From Nageia nagi (taxonomy: Eukaryota; Pinophyta): a DNA stretch of 64,000 bases. Below the pieces are notes generated by a model. The model was not told the DNA's origin, did no database searches, and was given only the letters and a program-made list of their open reading frames with translations. Positions 1-11,519 of this stretch are shown piece by piece. Position numbers and translations under genes: made by a program. Numbering within the stretch: the stretch's first letter is position 1; the number at the start of each line of letters is the position of its first letter. The stretch is taken from assembly GCA_050084985.1 (NCBI GenBank), contig JBITNC010000002.1:9858001-9922000 (forward strand), written 5' to 3'.

Positions 1-357
1 AATCATAATATTATGATTGTAAGGGCAAGGCTTGATTTTGCATTACTATTAGGATTAGGGTTAGTATATTATAAATAGGTAGAAGTGTGTGGAGAATTGC
101 ATCTTGAACATTATTTTTCACTTTTGGAGTTGTAAGGAGCTAGCCCCCTTGAAGTAGCCTATGATTTTATTACTATTTAGTAAAATCCTATCCTTATCTG
201 CTTATTGTTGCTATTTTGTGTTCTATTTATCAATGCATGCTCTATTATTTCCATTAGATTAGTTGTCATTTTCCTATTTCAAATTGATATTCATTATATT
301 TCTACAATATTTCCCTTTTCATACTTGTAACATCGTAACAAATACTATTCAATTATA
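1..357. other. AT-rich non-coding stretch, possibly LTR-derived
   Basis: No coding sequence is visible. A TATAAATAGG box lies at 70-79 on the plus strand, followed by a T-rich stretch ending in a run like an LTR R/U5 region (ATCGTAACA near 335). This is suggestive of a broken LTR, but I see no partner copy or primer site next to it. Confidence 0.3.
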
Positions 358-995
358 TTGGCCCACATAAATAAATATAAACCAATTATAGTGGGAATGA
401 GGCCCTCCATGCTTTTGCATGATCAAATTTTTATCTTGTTTTCTTGCCCAAAATACAAGCTTCACAAATAGATTTTGGGATCTTAAACAAGAGGCAAACC
501 ATGAACAAGATCATGAGATAGCTTTAATATTTTGAAATTTAAGTGGTCAAATCTAAGATACCACAACTAAGACATTTCATTCATAGCCACATTTGTGAGA
601 ATATTGTCCCCTTTATCTCCAAGCTTCAATGGAAATAACCTATTGTATATCATATGAACAATAATAACATGCTTGTTCCCATGATTCTTGTTAAAAAATA
701 TCATATTTTCTATCCTCAAAAACTAGCTTGTAGTTGTTCTCCATAATTTTCCCAACACTAAGTAAGCTATGAACCATATCCAAAGTGTGATAAATATCCT
801 ACATCTTCTACATTCCATGCTTGGTAGGAAATTCAACAATCCCTTTACTAGCCATGTTTATGGAATTATTATTTCCAAGCTTAATGCTTAACCTATAAGA
901 ATGATTAATGGAAAAGAGAAGCTCCTCCTTTCCATTCATATGTTTTGAGCAACCAGTGTCCAACAACCAAGTCTCTTCTTGGATCAATTATTTCT
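358..995 (-). pseudogene. Ty1/copia pol fragment: protease to start of integrase
   Basis: Reading the minus strand from about 995 gives a copia aspartic protease start with an intact catalytic DTG (LLDTGCSKHMNG). It is followed by a degenerate GAG-pre-integrase stretch resembling LWxLRFDHLNF and VHGLPL, then a KAWRASFPL motif and a decayed LCGP motif, which normally follows the first integrase Asp (HTDLCGP). Here the HTD has become YIY, so the first catalytic Asp is lost. Several stops and at least one frameshift interrupt it. Gag, the integrase core, RT and RNase H are missing on both sides, so this is a truncated scrap of an element different from the large copia downstream. The family call rests on motif order. 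Confidence 0.7.
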
Positions 996-1303
996 AATAA
1001 TATTAAATATAACTATATTAGTAATAATCCAAAGTATATAAGATATGCAAATGTAAATACTTATATTTTTGGATCATATATATTCGATAAATAACAACTT
1101 TATTGAGAAAGAGATTTAGAAAGTTAAATACCTATCATCTTATCTTAATGATTAAAGTCAAATATAGATTAGAACTTATCAATAATGCATATCTTAAACA
1201 TCTGAACCTTTTATATAAATGAGATAAAATTATCTGCATTTGTGCTCATATTGGATATGGAATTTATTCTCAAGGTAATATTCATGCTAGGATCCTTATA
1301 ACT
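996..1303 (-). repeat. AT-rich dispersed repeat, copy 1 (inverted relative to 15424-15755)
   Basis: The reverse complement of this stretch aligns by eye along its whole length with 15424-15755. Shared blocks include AAGTTATAxGGATCCTAG, ATTTTATCTCAT and AATATTATTAGAAAT. It directly abuts the copia scrap on its left. It is non-coding, and may be part of an LTR or another old repeat. Confidence 0.6.
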
Positions 1304-1309
1304 TAATAT

Positions 1310-1510
1310 TTGTAAGAAATATATAATAATAATACAATAATTAACAAGCCTAATCTAGCATATAGTATCAAATAGCATAGTAATAAAGCTAATTTTATAT
1401 CAAATCTCAATCTTAATAGATGGTGTTGAAGAATGCCTAAAAAGAGTAGTTGAGTGTAACTATTGATATAAAGATCTGATAGTCTTGTTGGAGAATTGAC
1501 ACTTATCATG
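1310..1510 (-). repeat. Dispersed repeat, inverted relative to 4660-4855
   Basis: The reverse complement resembles 4660-4855, sharing GCTAGATTAGGCTTGTT, TTCTTCAACAC and an ATTGAGATTT block in the same order. Together with the neighbouring repeat this indicates one longer repeat family present twice in opposite orientation. The second copy is split by about 10.5 kb, including the copia insertion. Confidence 0.55.
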
Positions 1511-2032
1511 AGCTCATTTTTTGAGCTTCTATATTTTACTGTCCATCTAGTAACTTGCAGATCGACTAGTTCCAATCAAAAGCTACCCGATCGACCCCCA
1601 AACTTATCAACCATTTCCCATCCAACTGATTTGACCTAACCAACCAACCTACAATCCACTGAGTATGATTAGACAAAAAATTCTTTCATAACTCCAAATC
1701 TTGAAGGCATTTTTACTTTTTTATTTTAATGCATTTCTTATGCTTTTCCATATCACCCATTCGACAAGTGTAGCTTGTTGGTTTTAGTTACTAGGAATTT
1801 GTAAGCTTTGTATCAATAGTTAGATTCTACTTTCTAGTATGGCATTATTCTCTTTCAATTATACAACTCTCACATTTGAAGAGTGTATGAAGATTCATTC
1901 TTAAACTTCATCTTATGTAATTTCATTTTTCATTAATAGAACATTATTCCTATTTAGTTCCTCAATTATTTTACATTATTTGTCCATTTTTTACAATATT
2001 ATTTGTTTATTTGAATCCTGTTGGATTCATCA
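1511..2032 (+). repeat. Probable 3' part of an LTR ending at 2032
   Basis: A non-coding, T-rich stretch ends in ...TTCATCA immediately before a tRNA-iMet-like primer site, the arrangement of a 5' LTR on the plus strand. The left LTR boundary was not found. TGTTGG at 1496 is one candidate but does not pair with the CATCA end. Confidence 0.35.
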
Positions 2033-2034
2033 TT

Positions 2035-2046
2035 TGTTATTAGAGC
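2035..2046 (+). other. Degenerate tRNA-iMet primer binding site
   Basis: TGTTATTAGAGC differs from the plant copia/gypsy primer site TGGTATCAGAGC at two positions, and it is flanked by the usual TT before and TTTG after. It marks the start of an internal region, but only about 25 codons of possible gag (starting MDSSKFD near 2080) follow before the frame is lost. Confidence 0.45.
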
Positions 2047-3119
2047 TTTGTTGGGTGCAAGTTGGGCTTGAGAAAGCCTATGGATTCTAGCAAATTTGAT
2101 ATGAAAAGAAGACAAAAGCATCTAAATCATTTATGCATTATGTTTAAATCCAAAACCCTATGATTTGGATGTAAATTATAAATAATTTGATCATGAAAAT
2201 CAAATTACACTTGACATAAATAATACAAAGATATTATAAAACTTACAATGTGTGTAGAAACCCTTTTATGATGTAGAAGGAATTCCTAATGATTTTCTTT
2301 CTTAGTCAGTTTCATCCTGAGCGAGTTAGGGCCAAAAAATCTAATTAATGGGGGTAAATAAACATCTCAATGAGTATAAGTACTCATTTAAAACCTTTGA
2401 TATCTTACAAAATTATTAAACAACTTGTTCACATCAGTTTGCAAAACACAAATGGCAATTGTGATGAAAAGATCTCAATTTTTAGTTTATAAAATAAAAA
2501 TAGGATACAAAAATTGAGATGCAATGGAATACATTAATTTATTCATGCAAAAAATATAAATTTTATAAAAATGGTCATATCCATTGAAAGAAAAGCATCC
2601 TCTTTGAATTTTGTGAGTTATTTATGCTATAATATTAGCATAGGCACTAACAATAGTGTCCATGCCTAAGGTGGCCTTAGTGCTAAAATGTTTAGTGTAT
2701 TTTTGGATAAGTTGAGCATTTTAGAAGAAGATCATATTCATATGTGTTAGATATCAATTTAAATTATGACAAAAGGTAGTATCATATATTCATAGTTAAA
2801 GATAAGAATTCTAATTTTTTTTTATGATTGTGCTTGGTGTCAATGTTATTAGTAGTGTTAGAATAGGGGCATTTTACAGTTGGGTTTAAAATTTAGGACC
2901 TAGGGGCATACCCTATGGCATTTTTATGGGAAAAATGTTTATCACTTAATCCTTTATGATTATGTTGTTATGATCAATTATGATGATATGATATGGACAT
3001 TTATATTTAAAATTTTAATATACTTTTTATGGGTTATGAAAATAAATCAATCATTTATGTGGATATGGACTTTATGATCTTATGGTTTGTATAATCTTAT
3101 GATATTTATGATCTTTTTC
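2047..3119. other. Decayed, unassigned AT-rich stretch
   Basis: After the primer-like site the sequence has no sustained reading frame on either strand. It probably contains the eroded interior of the element whose LTR ends at 2032, but I cannot name any domain. Confidence 0.4.
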
Positions 3120-4190
3120 TACCTCTACTAGCATTGAAAGTGAGAGTAGCACTCATGTTTGGTATGTTTCTATAGTCATTATTGGGTGGACATATAAATA
3201 ATCATCACCCCTTTATGCTTCCTTTCATGTTCATGTTGGGGATTGTTATAGGTCCTTATTGGGTGGATGATGTAAATAAACGTCACTTTTTTTGATTCTA
3301 CTAGTGTTGATACTAAGAGTAGCAACCATTCTTATGCATGTTTGGATAGTTCTTGTTGGGTTTATGTATAAATAACTATCAAAATTTATCATACGACCAC
3401 AAATGGGGCATTCTTTACTTCCATGATGATAATTTAATACTAAAAAACTAATATAATGAAGAAAACTATGTGCAATATCACAAATAGATTATATTGAATA
3501 ATAAATGTTTAAAAAATAAATGGAAAATATATAAAAAATAAAATCCTTAAGTACTTTGAGGAAGAAACCTCCTACTCTCATTTTAGTTAGTAATAAACAT
3601 ATAACTTCACAAATTATGATTACGAACATACCCATGTTAGGTGTATGTATAAATAATTGTCAAACTTTATTAGACCTCCACAAATGGGGTATTTTTTTCT
3701 TCCATGATGATGGGAATCAATGTTTTAATGCATGTTTGGATAGTCCTTGGTTGGTGTATGTATAAATAACTATCAAAATTTATTATACATCCACAAATGG
3801 GGCATTACTTGCTTCCATGATGATGGGCATTCATGATTGGGGCATCTTTTTATTTTCATGATTATCTTACCCTCATATTTTATGAGCATATTAATTTGTT
3901 GGTTGGTTATAAACTAACCATCAATTTTATTATTCCCCATCTAATTATATATTTTCCTCTATGAATCAGGTATTAGGTCATACTATGAAAATATATAACT
4001 ATGAAGAGAGTACTTTTTTCTTCCATGATGATGTATGAATATTATATTGATTTCATCATGTCTCTTTATTATTATATATTTTAATATGGAATTTTATTGC
4101 ATAAGTACATGAATGGGATGCTTAGTTGTACTATGAAGATGATTATTTATGAATAGGAAATTGAGTATTTCCATGATGATATTATACATA
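3120..4190 (+). repeat. Decayed tandem array with a recurring TTCCATGATGAT unit
   Basis: Loosely repeated units of roughly 100-300 bases contain TGTATAAATAACTATCAAA, CCACAAATGGGGCAT and TTCCATGATGAT. Clear copies end near 3430, 3710 and 3825, with weaker ones near 4030 and 4180. Spacing is irregular, so this is an old, diverged array. The short ORFs across it are by-products. Confidence 0.55.
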
Positions 4191-4659
4191 CATATGATGT
4201 TGATTACTCCTCTAATTATTACTACTATATCTTTAAGTAATAATCATATATATGTTTTGGAAGATGTTATTTTTTGTCTCTCCTTTTATAGGTTATTCTT
4301 TGCATGTGATTATTTCAATTGGTTAAGGAGGTTACCTCTTCACAATCAATGCATAGAGGGGGAAATAAATATTATTAAACTTAGATAATCTGAGAGCTTC
4401 AAAAGAGGAACAAGAGACTATTATTTCTTCTCTCTTTTTCTTTTTCCTTTGCAAATATAATTACATTGCATTTCATTAAATTTGAAAATAGGCTATTTAT
4501 TGATACTTAATTAAGTATGGATTTATATTATATCATTACATGTTATATCTTATAATGGACCATTATGAATATTTTCTCATGTACCTTTTCTCTCTTTTGT
4601 GCAAGGTATCCTAACGTTGGCCTTAACCTATAGCCATGTATTATAGGAGTTTTCTTGCC
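4191..4659. other. No feature recognised
   Basis: AT-rich, with stops in all frames; no repeat partner noticed. Confidence 0.4.
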
Positions 4660-4855
4660 TTTAAATGAAGGACTAATCTACATGATGAGGTTATTAGATC
4701 TTTATCTTGATAATATAAGTCAACTACTACTTTTAAGTGTTCTTCAACACTACCTATTACAATTGAGATTTATTATTGCATAATATCTTTCATCTTGCTA
4801 TTTTGCTATTATGTGCTAGATTAGGCTTGTTGATATTTATAATACTATTTGATTT
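4660..4855 (+). repeat. Dispersed repeat, second copy of 1310-1510
   Basis: Matches the reverse complement of 1310-1510. In the reference orientation it should be followed directly by the sequence now at 15424-15755, so about 1.6 kb of other DNA plus the 9-kb copia element now separate the two halves. Confidence 0.5.
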
Positions 4856-6312
4856 TTGATAGGCAATCATTGGAAGCATATGGCTTACTTAGATTCTTAA
4901 ATATAGATTTTAAAATATTTCCATTTATCTTTATTCTCTCCATGTTCTTAATATGCAACAATATTAAATTATAACTAATAGAGAATGCACATCCACATAA
5001 AGAACACAAGTATTTATAGAGGTTCCTCTCAATGTGAGAGCACATCCCCTTTCAATATCTAATTTTATTATTGATCAACAATTTTGGAAGTTAAAACATA
5101 AAGTTGTATGTTATGCCTTTCTTTGGAAATTCATACAACTTCTTCATGCTTTCTTATGATATTCTTAGCCCCTTTTGATCAACCATTTGAATCAATTGTA
5201 CATAATATTGTCCAAGCTGACAATGTTTAGTACAACTCAAAACTATATTTTCCACTACTGCAATGGCATTTGCATCCTTCCTTCTCTATAACTATGATGT
5301 CAAAATTGTTCCTTTCATAGTGTTTTCATATTTGGTTTTAGTATCAATTTTATCCCATGATCCTAGCTCTATTCTCCCAATATCTTTCCGGTGAGTGCTC
5401 TCAATAACTAGCTAAGAGAATTCTAAAAGCTTCTTAGATCATTATTTCAAGAAAACAAGAAGGTTTCTCTACCCAATATCTTCCTCTAAGAGTATAATGA
5501 GCATTTGGTATTACATACATGTATTGGAATCATATATCATACCTCCCACAAATATAATATGCTCCCACATAATGCTATTACCACTACAACACTATGAGGT
5601 CTATGAATATAATAATAAATAAATAACATAGAATGAATTTGATATTGTTCACCCTACACTAAGGTTATTACATTGCATATTGATCAGCAAGCTATGATGT
5701 TTTCCATCCAACCAGTAGCATCCATGATTATAATGAGAAGAAGAAGATCATTGAATACTTGCTCCACATTATTGGATTCCTATTCACATCATAACAATCT
5801 CTTCAATATAAGTATTTTTTCACTAATAGTAGCAAGGTATGCTCTAAAAATGATAGCATTCTTCCATATAAGTGGCTACCTCCTTTTCCTCACAATGTTC
5901 ACCAATATATTTTTACTCTTTTCTTCTCCTCTTCTCTTTTTCCCCAAATAATCCTTAAGGATTCACTTTCAGTTTTCAAACCTACATCTTTTCCTTTTGA
6001 TGACCTTTTTATTCATCCCCCTCCATGAGGCGTTGTTGATGCTTCAACTTCCCTGAGGTTCCATTATTCACATGATGTTGATGCTCTATTTTTACTATTA
6101 GCATAGTGTGGATGCTCTAACTATAGTATTTTGGATAAGGAATATTCTCATGAAAACATTTCTTATGAAGGTCAAATATTCCATGAAGGTATGCATTGTA
6201 TACTCATTAGAAAGGTATCTTTGATGAACATCTAATGCAAAAAGAATCAACTCAATTTGATATCTCTATAAAATGGCATACCTTCCACAAGATGAATAAT
6301 ATATTTTATGAC
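4856..6312. other. Unassigned stretch, target of the copia insertion
   Basis: There is no long frame on either strand. Minus-strand translations between about 5000 and 6200 show short uninterrupted pieces, but no domain I can name. The stretch lies between the two halves of the split dispersed repeat and may itself be an inserted, decayed element. I found no terminal inverted repeats. Confidence 0.35.
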
Positions 6313-6317
6313 ATGTT
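6313..6317. repeat. Left target-site duplication of the copia element (ATGTT)
   Basis: ATGTT immediately precedes the LTR and is repeated exactly at 15279-15283 after the other LTR. This fixes both ends of the insertion. Confidence 0.9.
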
Positions 6318-8143
6318 TGTTGGACTTCGAGTGACACTGAGAGGGGGGGGTGAATCAGTGTATATAAAAATAATCAATTTAAGCTTCATAAATAAAGATA
6401 GATTAAAAGCCAGAGAAAAATTGAGCAAGCACACCAAGTACATCACACAACACCAGATATAACGAGGTTCACCAGATTGGCTACATCCCCGAACATGACT
6501 GCTTGGACTCCAATCCAAATCTAGTCATTAAAGAAAGCTTATAGATTCACAGCACCAACTGTGAAGGGTAGCACCAACTACCACTTTAAATATAGCAGCA
6601 CCTACTACTTGGAGCACCAACTCTAGCTATCAAGCACCTACTTGATACAACATTCAAAAAGGAGGAAGGAATACAGTTCTAGAAGACCCTCAATGGTCTA
6701 GCTCTAATGCTCATTGTTTGATCTCTGCACACAGCTCCAAAGTAACATAGTTAAACAATCACTATCCTCACTGCATATTCATTTGCTCACTTCACATACT
6801 TCGGATACTCCCCTCTTCCATGCTCTTCCCTCTCCACTACACACTACACTATTCACCCTTCTCTCCACGCTCGTATTTCACACCTTCTTCGATCCACTCT
6901 TCACATACATTCCTACAAACTGTTACACATCAAGAAAACCCCTCAAAAAATTATTCCTATCATCACACGTTATCAAAAACAAACTAAAAAGGAATCTTTA
7001 TTTGTAACTGCTCCTACACTAAGAGAGTTCACTATCTGAGACTGCAATTGCTATAACTAATGAATGCACCTCTTGCTCAAACAGAGTTGTTTAGATAAGT
7101 GTAGCTCTTTCTCCACTGATTTCGAAGATTTGATAGTATCTGATTTTTAGTTCTGAGGTATCTACATGGCCTACTAGCTTACCAGATCTTTATTGTATTC
7201 ACCATGATGTCATCATCTCCGGACTCCAGAAGAGAGTTCCAAGGTATCTACGTGGCATTCTAGACTTTTCAACACCAACTACTAACATCATCTTCTTTGG
7301 ACTCTGAACGTAGAGTAAAATGCTTCCCATGATGTCCACACCATGATGTCATCATCTCTGGACTCCAGAAGAGAGTTCCAAGTTATCTGTGTGACCTTCC
7401 AGACTTTTCAACACTAACTGCTAACATCATCTTCTCGCTTCCGGAATGCTCTACTCACTTTCTTTGAAACCCAATTTTTTCACAATTGAGCTTTTATCAT
7501 TTCATTCCAAAATGCTTAATCTACTGACTTCGGCCTTTTTAATCACCCCTTGCTGACCTCATCCTCTCTGGAACCCAATTTCATTCAAAAATGTGAACGT
7601 TGTTCTTCTCGTGACATCATCTCTTCCCTTTGGAATGTTTTACTCATTGGCACAGGCTATTTGATTGCTCCTTGCTGACCTCATCACTTTTGGGCTCTAG
7701 TTTTGGGTTAAGGCTCGAAATCACTGACATCATTTCTTCTAGAGTGCTTTATTTACTCACCCTAACTTTTCAATTCACCTTGCTGACTTCATCACTTCTG
7801 GAACCTAGTCTGGAACACTTTATTTACTAACCCTAGCTTTTCAATTCTCCTTGCTGACTTCATCACTTCCAGAACCTGGTCCGGAATGCTTTATTTACTA
7901 ACCCCAACTTTTCAATTCTCCTTGCTGACTTCATCACTTTTGGAACCCGGTCTGGAATGCTTTATTTACTAACCCTAAATTTTCAATTCTCCTTGCTGAC
8001 TTCATCACTTTTGGAACCTGGTCCGAAATGCTTTATTTACTAACCCTAGCTTTTTAATTCTTCTTGCTAACTTCATCTCTTCCGAAACCCAATCTTTACC
8101 AAAACCACGTGTTGACAACAATGACAAACACACATGCTCAACA
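6318..8143 (-). repeat. Copia 3' LTR (left copy)
   Basis: Starts TGTTGG and ends CTCAACA on the plus strand, and matches 13454-15278 along its whole length. On the minus strand it lies downstream of the polypurine tract, so it is the 3' LTR. It contains a five-copy 71-bp tandem array near its right end. Confidence 0.93.
7747..8101 (-). repeat. 71-bp tandem array in the left copia LTR
   Basis: CTTTATTTAC anchors occur at 7747, 7818, 7889, 7960 and 8031, exactly 71 bases apart, giving five units. Each unit also holds TTTTCAATT, CTTGCTGACTTCATCAC and GGAACC-type blocks. The same array occurs in the other LTR. Confidence 0.9.
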
Positions 8144-8157
8144 ATCTCCCCCTTTGG
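8144..8157 (-). other. Copia polypurine tract
   Basis: On the minus strand CCAAAGGGGGAGAT sits directly against the TGTTGAG start of the 3' LTR, the expected place for plus-strand DNA priming. The core CTCCCCCT (plus strand) recurs at 8206, 8244 and 8306. Confidence 0.85.
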
Positions 8158-8345
8158 AATTGTTGGCAACACCACTTGATCAGACACCAGCATTGGGACT
8201 TTTCTCTCCCCCTTTGTCAACAATAACAAAGGGCATTTACAGACTCCCCCTGAGTCCATGCATGACATTCTCAGAAGCAATATAGGAAGGAAAAAAAAAT
8301 AAACACTCCCCCTGAGAATGTGATGTCCAGAACTAGCTAATGCTG
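8158..8345 (-). other. Spacer with three extra polypurine-like motifs
   Basis: A non-coding stretch between the RNase H end and the polypurine tract. Identical 8-mers CTCCCCCT occur at 8206-8213, 8244-8251 and 8306-8313, besides the one at 8146-8153. Multiplied polypurine tracts are a known trait of Sireviruses. Confidence 0.7.
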
Positions 8346-8704
8346 GGGAAGGACAACAACTCCTAGCTTGTTTCGAAGATGTCTTTGGGTAAAGGCTTTG
8401 TAAAGATGTCTGCTACTTGCCCTGTGGTTGGAAAAAAATCCAACTGTACTTCTCCTTACGCCACTCTTTCTTTTAGAAAGTGATATCTAATTGCAATATG
8501 CTTTGTTCGTGAGTGCATAATAGGATTTTATGATATATTGATTGCACTTGTGTTATCACAAAGAACTGATATGGGCTCGTTAATCTATATACCAAAATAT
8601 TTTAGCATCTGCTTCATCCATAGAATCTGTGTGCAGCAAGAAGTTGCTACTATATACTCTACTTCTACTGTAAATAGGGATACTGGGTCTTGCTTTTTAC
8701 TATG
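8346..8704 (-). pseudogene. Copia RNase H, C-terminal part
   Basis: Minus-strand translation continues from the RT frame with motifs typical of the copia RNase H: HSKKQDPVSLFTVEVEYI, CDNTSAINIS, HSRTKHIAIRYHF and DIFTKPLPKDIFET. It would degrade the RNA strand during reverse transcription. At least four stops interrupt it, including one right after GNNLVG at 8702-8704 and one in place of the Lys of INISKNP. It shares the frame of the RT entry, so no indel separates them. Confidence 0.85.
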
Positions 8705-9905
8705 CTAGCCAACAAGATTATTACCCAAATAAAATGCTCCTCTACTAGTGCTCTTCCTATCATCCATGCATCCTGCCCAGTCTGCATCTGAAAAGGCAAC
8801 AAGTGTAAAGTCCTTTCCTCTAGGATACCATAAACCATATTCTACTGTACCTTTGAGATATCTGAATATTCTCTTTACTGTAGTAACATGTGTTTCTTTG
8901 GGATTTGCTTGAAATCGAGCAACCATACATTCTACTTGAAGAATATCCGGTCTAGTAGCTGTCAAACATAATAAACTTCTAATCATTGACCTGTATTGTG
9001 TTTGATCTACTATTGGTGCTTTATCATCCTTGCTTAATTTGCAGCCTATCATCATAGGGGTGCTCACAGGTTTATAGTCTTCCATGGTAAACTTCATCAG
9101 CATCTCCTTAACATACTTGGTTTGAGAAATGAACATGCCATTCTTTAACTGATTGATTTGTAAGCCGAGAAAAAATGCAAGCTCACCTATCATAGACATC
9201 TCGAATTCTGTTTGCATGTTGTCAGCAAGATTTTTACATAGCTCATTCTTGCTTCCTCCAAAGATTATATCATCTACATAGACAACAACAATTAGTTGAT
9301 TTTCCTTTTCTGATTTAATGTATAAATTGCTATCCACCATTCCTTTTCTAAAGCCTTGCTGCTAAAGATATGTATCAAGTCTAGAGTACCATGCTCGAGG
9401 TGCCTGTTTTAAACCATACAGAGCCTTCTTTAGTTTGCATACCAGATTAGGATTCTCTCCCAATTGGAAACCATATGGCTGTTCAATATAGACTTCTTCC
9501 TCAATTTTGCCATTTAGAAAGGCTAATTTTACATCTATTTGATAAACTGTAAAGTCTTTATACACTGCAAAAGCTAAAAACATGTGAATAGCTTCTAATC
9601 TGGCCACAGGTGCAAAAGTTTCTTCAAAATCAATTCCTTCAACTTGAGCATATCCCTTGCAGACAAGTTTAGCTTTATTTCGAACCACTATCCCATCTTC
9701 ATTCAACTTATTGCGAAAAACCCACTTTGTGCCAATCACATTTTTGTTGGTTGGTCTAGGAACGAGTTCCCATGTTTCATTCTTTTCAATTTGAGTGAGT
9801 TCTTCCTCCATTGCTTTCATCCAGCTTTCATCTTGGCTAGCTTCTGAGACATTTTTAGGCTCTATATTGGATAGGAGAGAATAGGTGCGTGAAACCCCTT
9901 TGCGA
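8705..9905 (-). pseudogene. Copia reverse transcriptase
   Basis: A minus-strand RVT_2-type RT. The order is [21 protein letters not shown], then [32 protein letters not shown], the finger/palm motif [11 protein letters not shown], and the catalytic YVDDIIFG (about 9253-9280). SDADWAGCMDDRKSTSG-like sequence then leads into RNase H. One stop separates the pieces at about 9360; the frame is unchanged across it. The catalytic Asp pair is present. The upstream spacer to integrase has one stop near 9942. Reverse transcription of the element RNA in the cytoplasmic particle is the family role. Confidence 0.9.
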
Positions 9906-9943
9906 GTTTGGATGCCTGTATGAAACTCACCGATGATTTGCTC

Positions 9944-11062
9944 TTATGGATGATCCTTGTGCCATGTTTTTGATGGAGTTTTTGAATTTTCATCTTCTTC
10001 CGCCTCATTTTCTGAAGCACTATTTAGGTTACTTGGCGAATTTGAATCTTTTGGTTTCTTTACTTGTGATTGCTGTACAAGAGGCTTAGATTTGTTTTTA
10101 TTCTTTTTGTCTTCTTCAATTGAATCTTGATAGGCAGGAAGATCATCATCATCATTTCTCTTGGGAAGATCTCTTTGCTCATCAACATGAACATCAGCAC
10201 TATCAATGATTGTTTTTGTCCTTTTATTGTAACACCTGTATGCTTTGCTCTTTGAAGAGTAACCAAGAAAGATACTTTCATCAAATCTATCCTCAAACAT
10301 TCCTAAATTTTCTTCTATTCTCTTGATATAGCATTTACTGCCAAAGATCTTGAAGTGCCTCACTGTAGCTCTTCTTCCAAACCATAATTCATATGGTGTT
10401 CTGTCCTCATGTGGTCGCATCATACATCTATTTTGAATATGCACTGCTTCTTTCTAGAACCTATTAGCAACCTTGCTTTCTATCAGCATGGTTCGAGCCA
10501 TTTCTTGTACTGCTCTATTTTTTCTTTCAACTACTCCATTTTGTTGTGGAGTTCTTGCTGCAGAGAATTGTCTTTTAATTCTGTGTTGTATGCAAAACTC
10601 AGTAAACTCATCAGAAGTGAACTCACCTCCTCTATCTGAGTGAAGACATTTAATTCTCCTCTCTATCTGATTTTCTACTTGATTTTTAAATGCTTTGAAC
10701 ATTTCAAAAGCTTCAGATTTATGTCTCAAAAATTACACCCAAGTCATTCTTGAATAATCATCTATGAACAGAATAAAATACTTATCTCCATTGACACTTT
10801 ATGTTCTCATTGGTCTGCATAGGTCGGTGTGTATGATTTCCAATGGTTTGCTTATGTGATATTCTTTCACTTTGAACTTTGCCTGAGTTTGCTTTCCCCT
10901 TTGGCATGAATCACAAATATCATTTGCTAGTATGTTGATACTGGGCATATCTCTTACTGCTCTTTTTGAGAAAATGTTCATCAAGTTTTTAAAATAGATG
11001 TGTCCCAATCTCTTATGCCATAGCCAATCATCACTCTCCTTGCCTAGAAGACATGATCCCTC
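9944..11062 (-). pseudogene. Copia GAG-pre-integrase and integrase
   Basis: Minus strand. LWHKRLGH with a following CDSCQRGK forms the zinc-binding end. The catalytic core shows HTDLC (first Asp, about 10830), SDRGGEF (second Asp, about 10640) and QQNGVVERKN (Glu). The C-terminal part holds TPYELWFGRRATVRHFKIFG and FLGYSSKSKAYR, standard for copia. An acidic, low-complexity linker (DDDDLP, SENEAEEDE) follows before RT. Two in-frame stops lie near 10795 and 10730 and one near 10448. All pieces share one frame with protease and RT. All three catalytic acidic residues are kept. Confidence 0.88.
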
Positions 11063-11519
11063 TTAAATATCTGATAAGGTGTATAAATTACCATAGGTTC
11101 TTGTACCAACTACTACAAGTCTACCACTATTTGCCCTTCGGATCTCACAGCCATGCTTTTTGAAAATTACATCATGTCCTTTGTCACATATTTGACTGAT
11201 GCTCAGCAAATTATGCTTCAGTCCCACAACAAATAATACCTCTTCGGGTCTGATGTTGTCATCATTTATTTTGACTGTCCCTTTGCCGATAATCTGTGCA
11301 CCATCATTATTTCCAAATCTTACTGACCCACCTTCATATTCTTGTAGTTTTTGAAATTTCTTCTTGTCACCTGTCATGTGACTTGAGCATCCGTTGTCTA
11401 ATATCCATGGTGATGGTTTGTCTTGAGCTTTTAATGTTGTTTGAATGATTAAAGACTCTTTATCCTCTCTGAGTTTCTCCTTTTCTTTCCAGACTTGTTT
11501 TACTTTTATTTCAGCTTCT
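11063..11519 (-). pseudogene. Copia protease
   Basis: A minus-strand aspartic protease that would process the Gag-Pol polyprotein. The start reads KPSPWILDNGCSSHMTGDK at about 11355-11410, followed by VRFGNNDGAQIIGKGTV and LKHNLLSISQICDKGHDVIF. The active-site triad is DNG instead of the usual D-S/T-G, a Ser-to-Asn change, though the Asp remains. It is in the same frame as integrase and RT but not gag. The frame change falls in A-rich sequence at about 11520-11545. Confidence 0.85.

Noticed and set aside
45-66. Telomere-like TTAGGGTTAG
   Set aside because: A single partial copy only; no array.
6306-7007. ORFs inside the copia LTRs (for example 6714-7007 and 13918-14142)
   Set aside because: They occur at equivalent places in both LTRs, have no domain, and are expected by chance in CT-rich LTR sequence.
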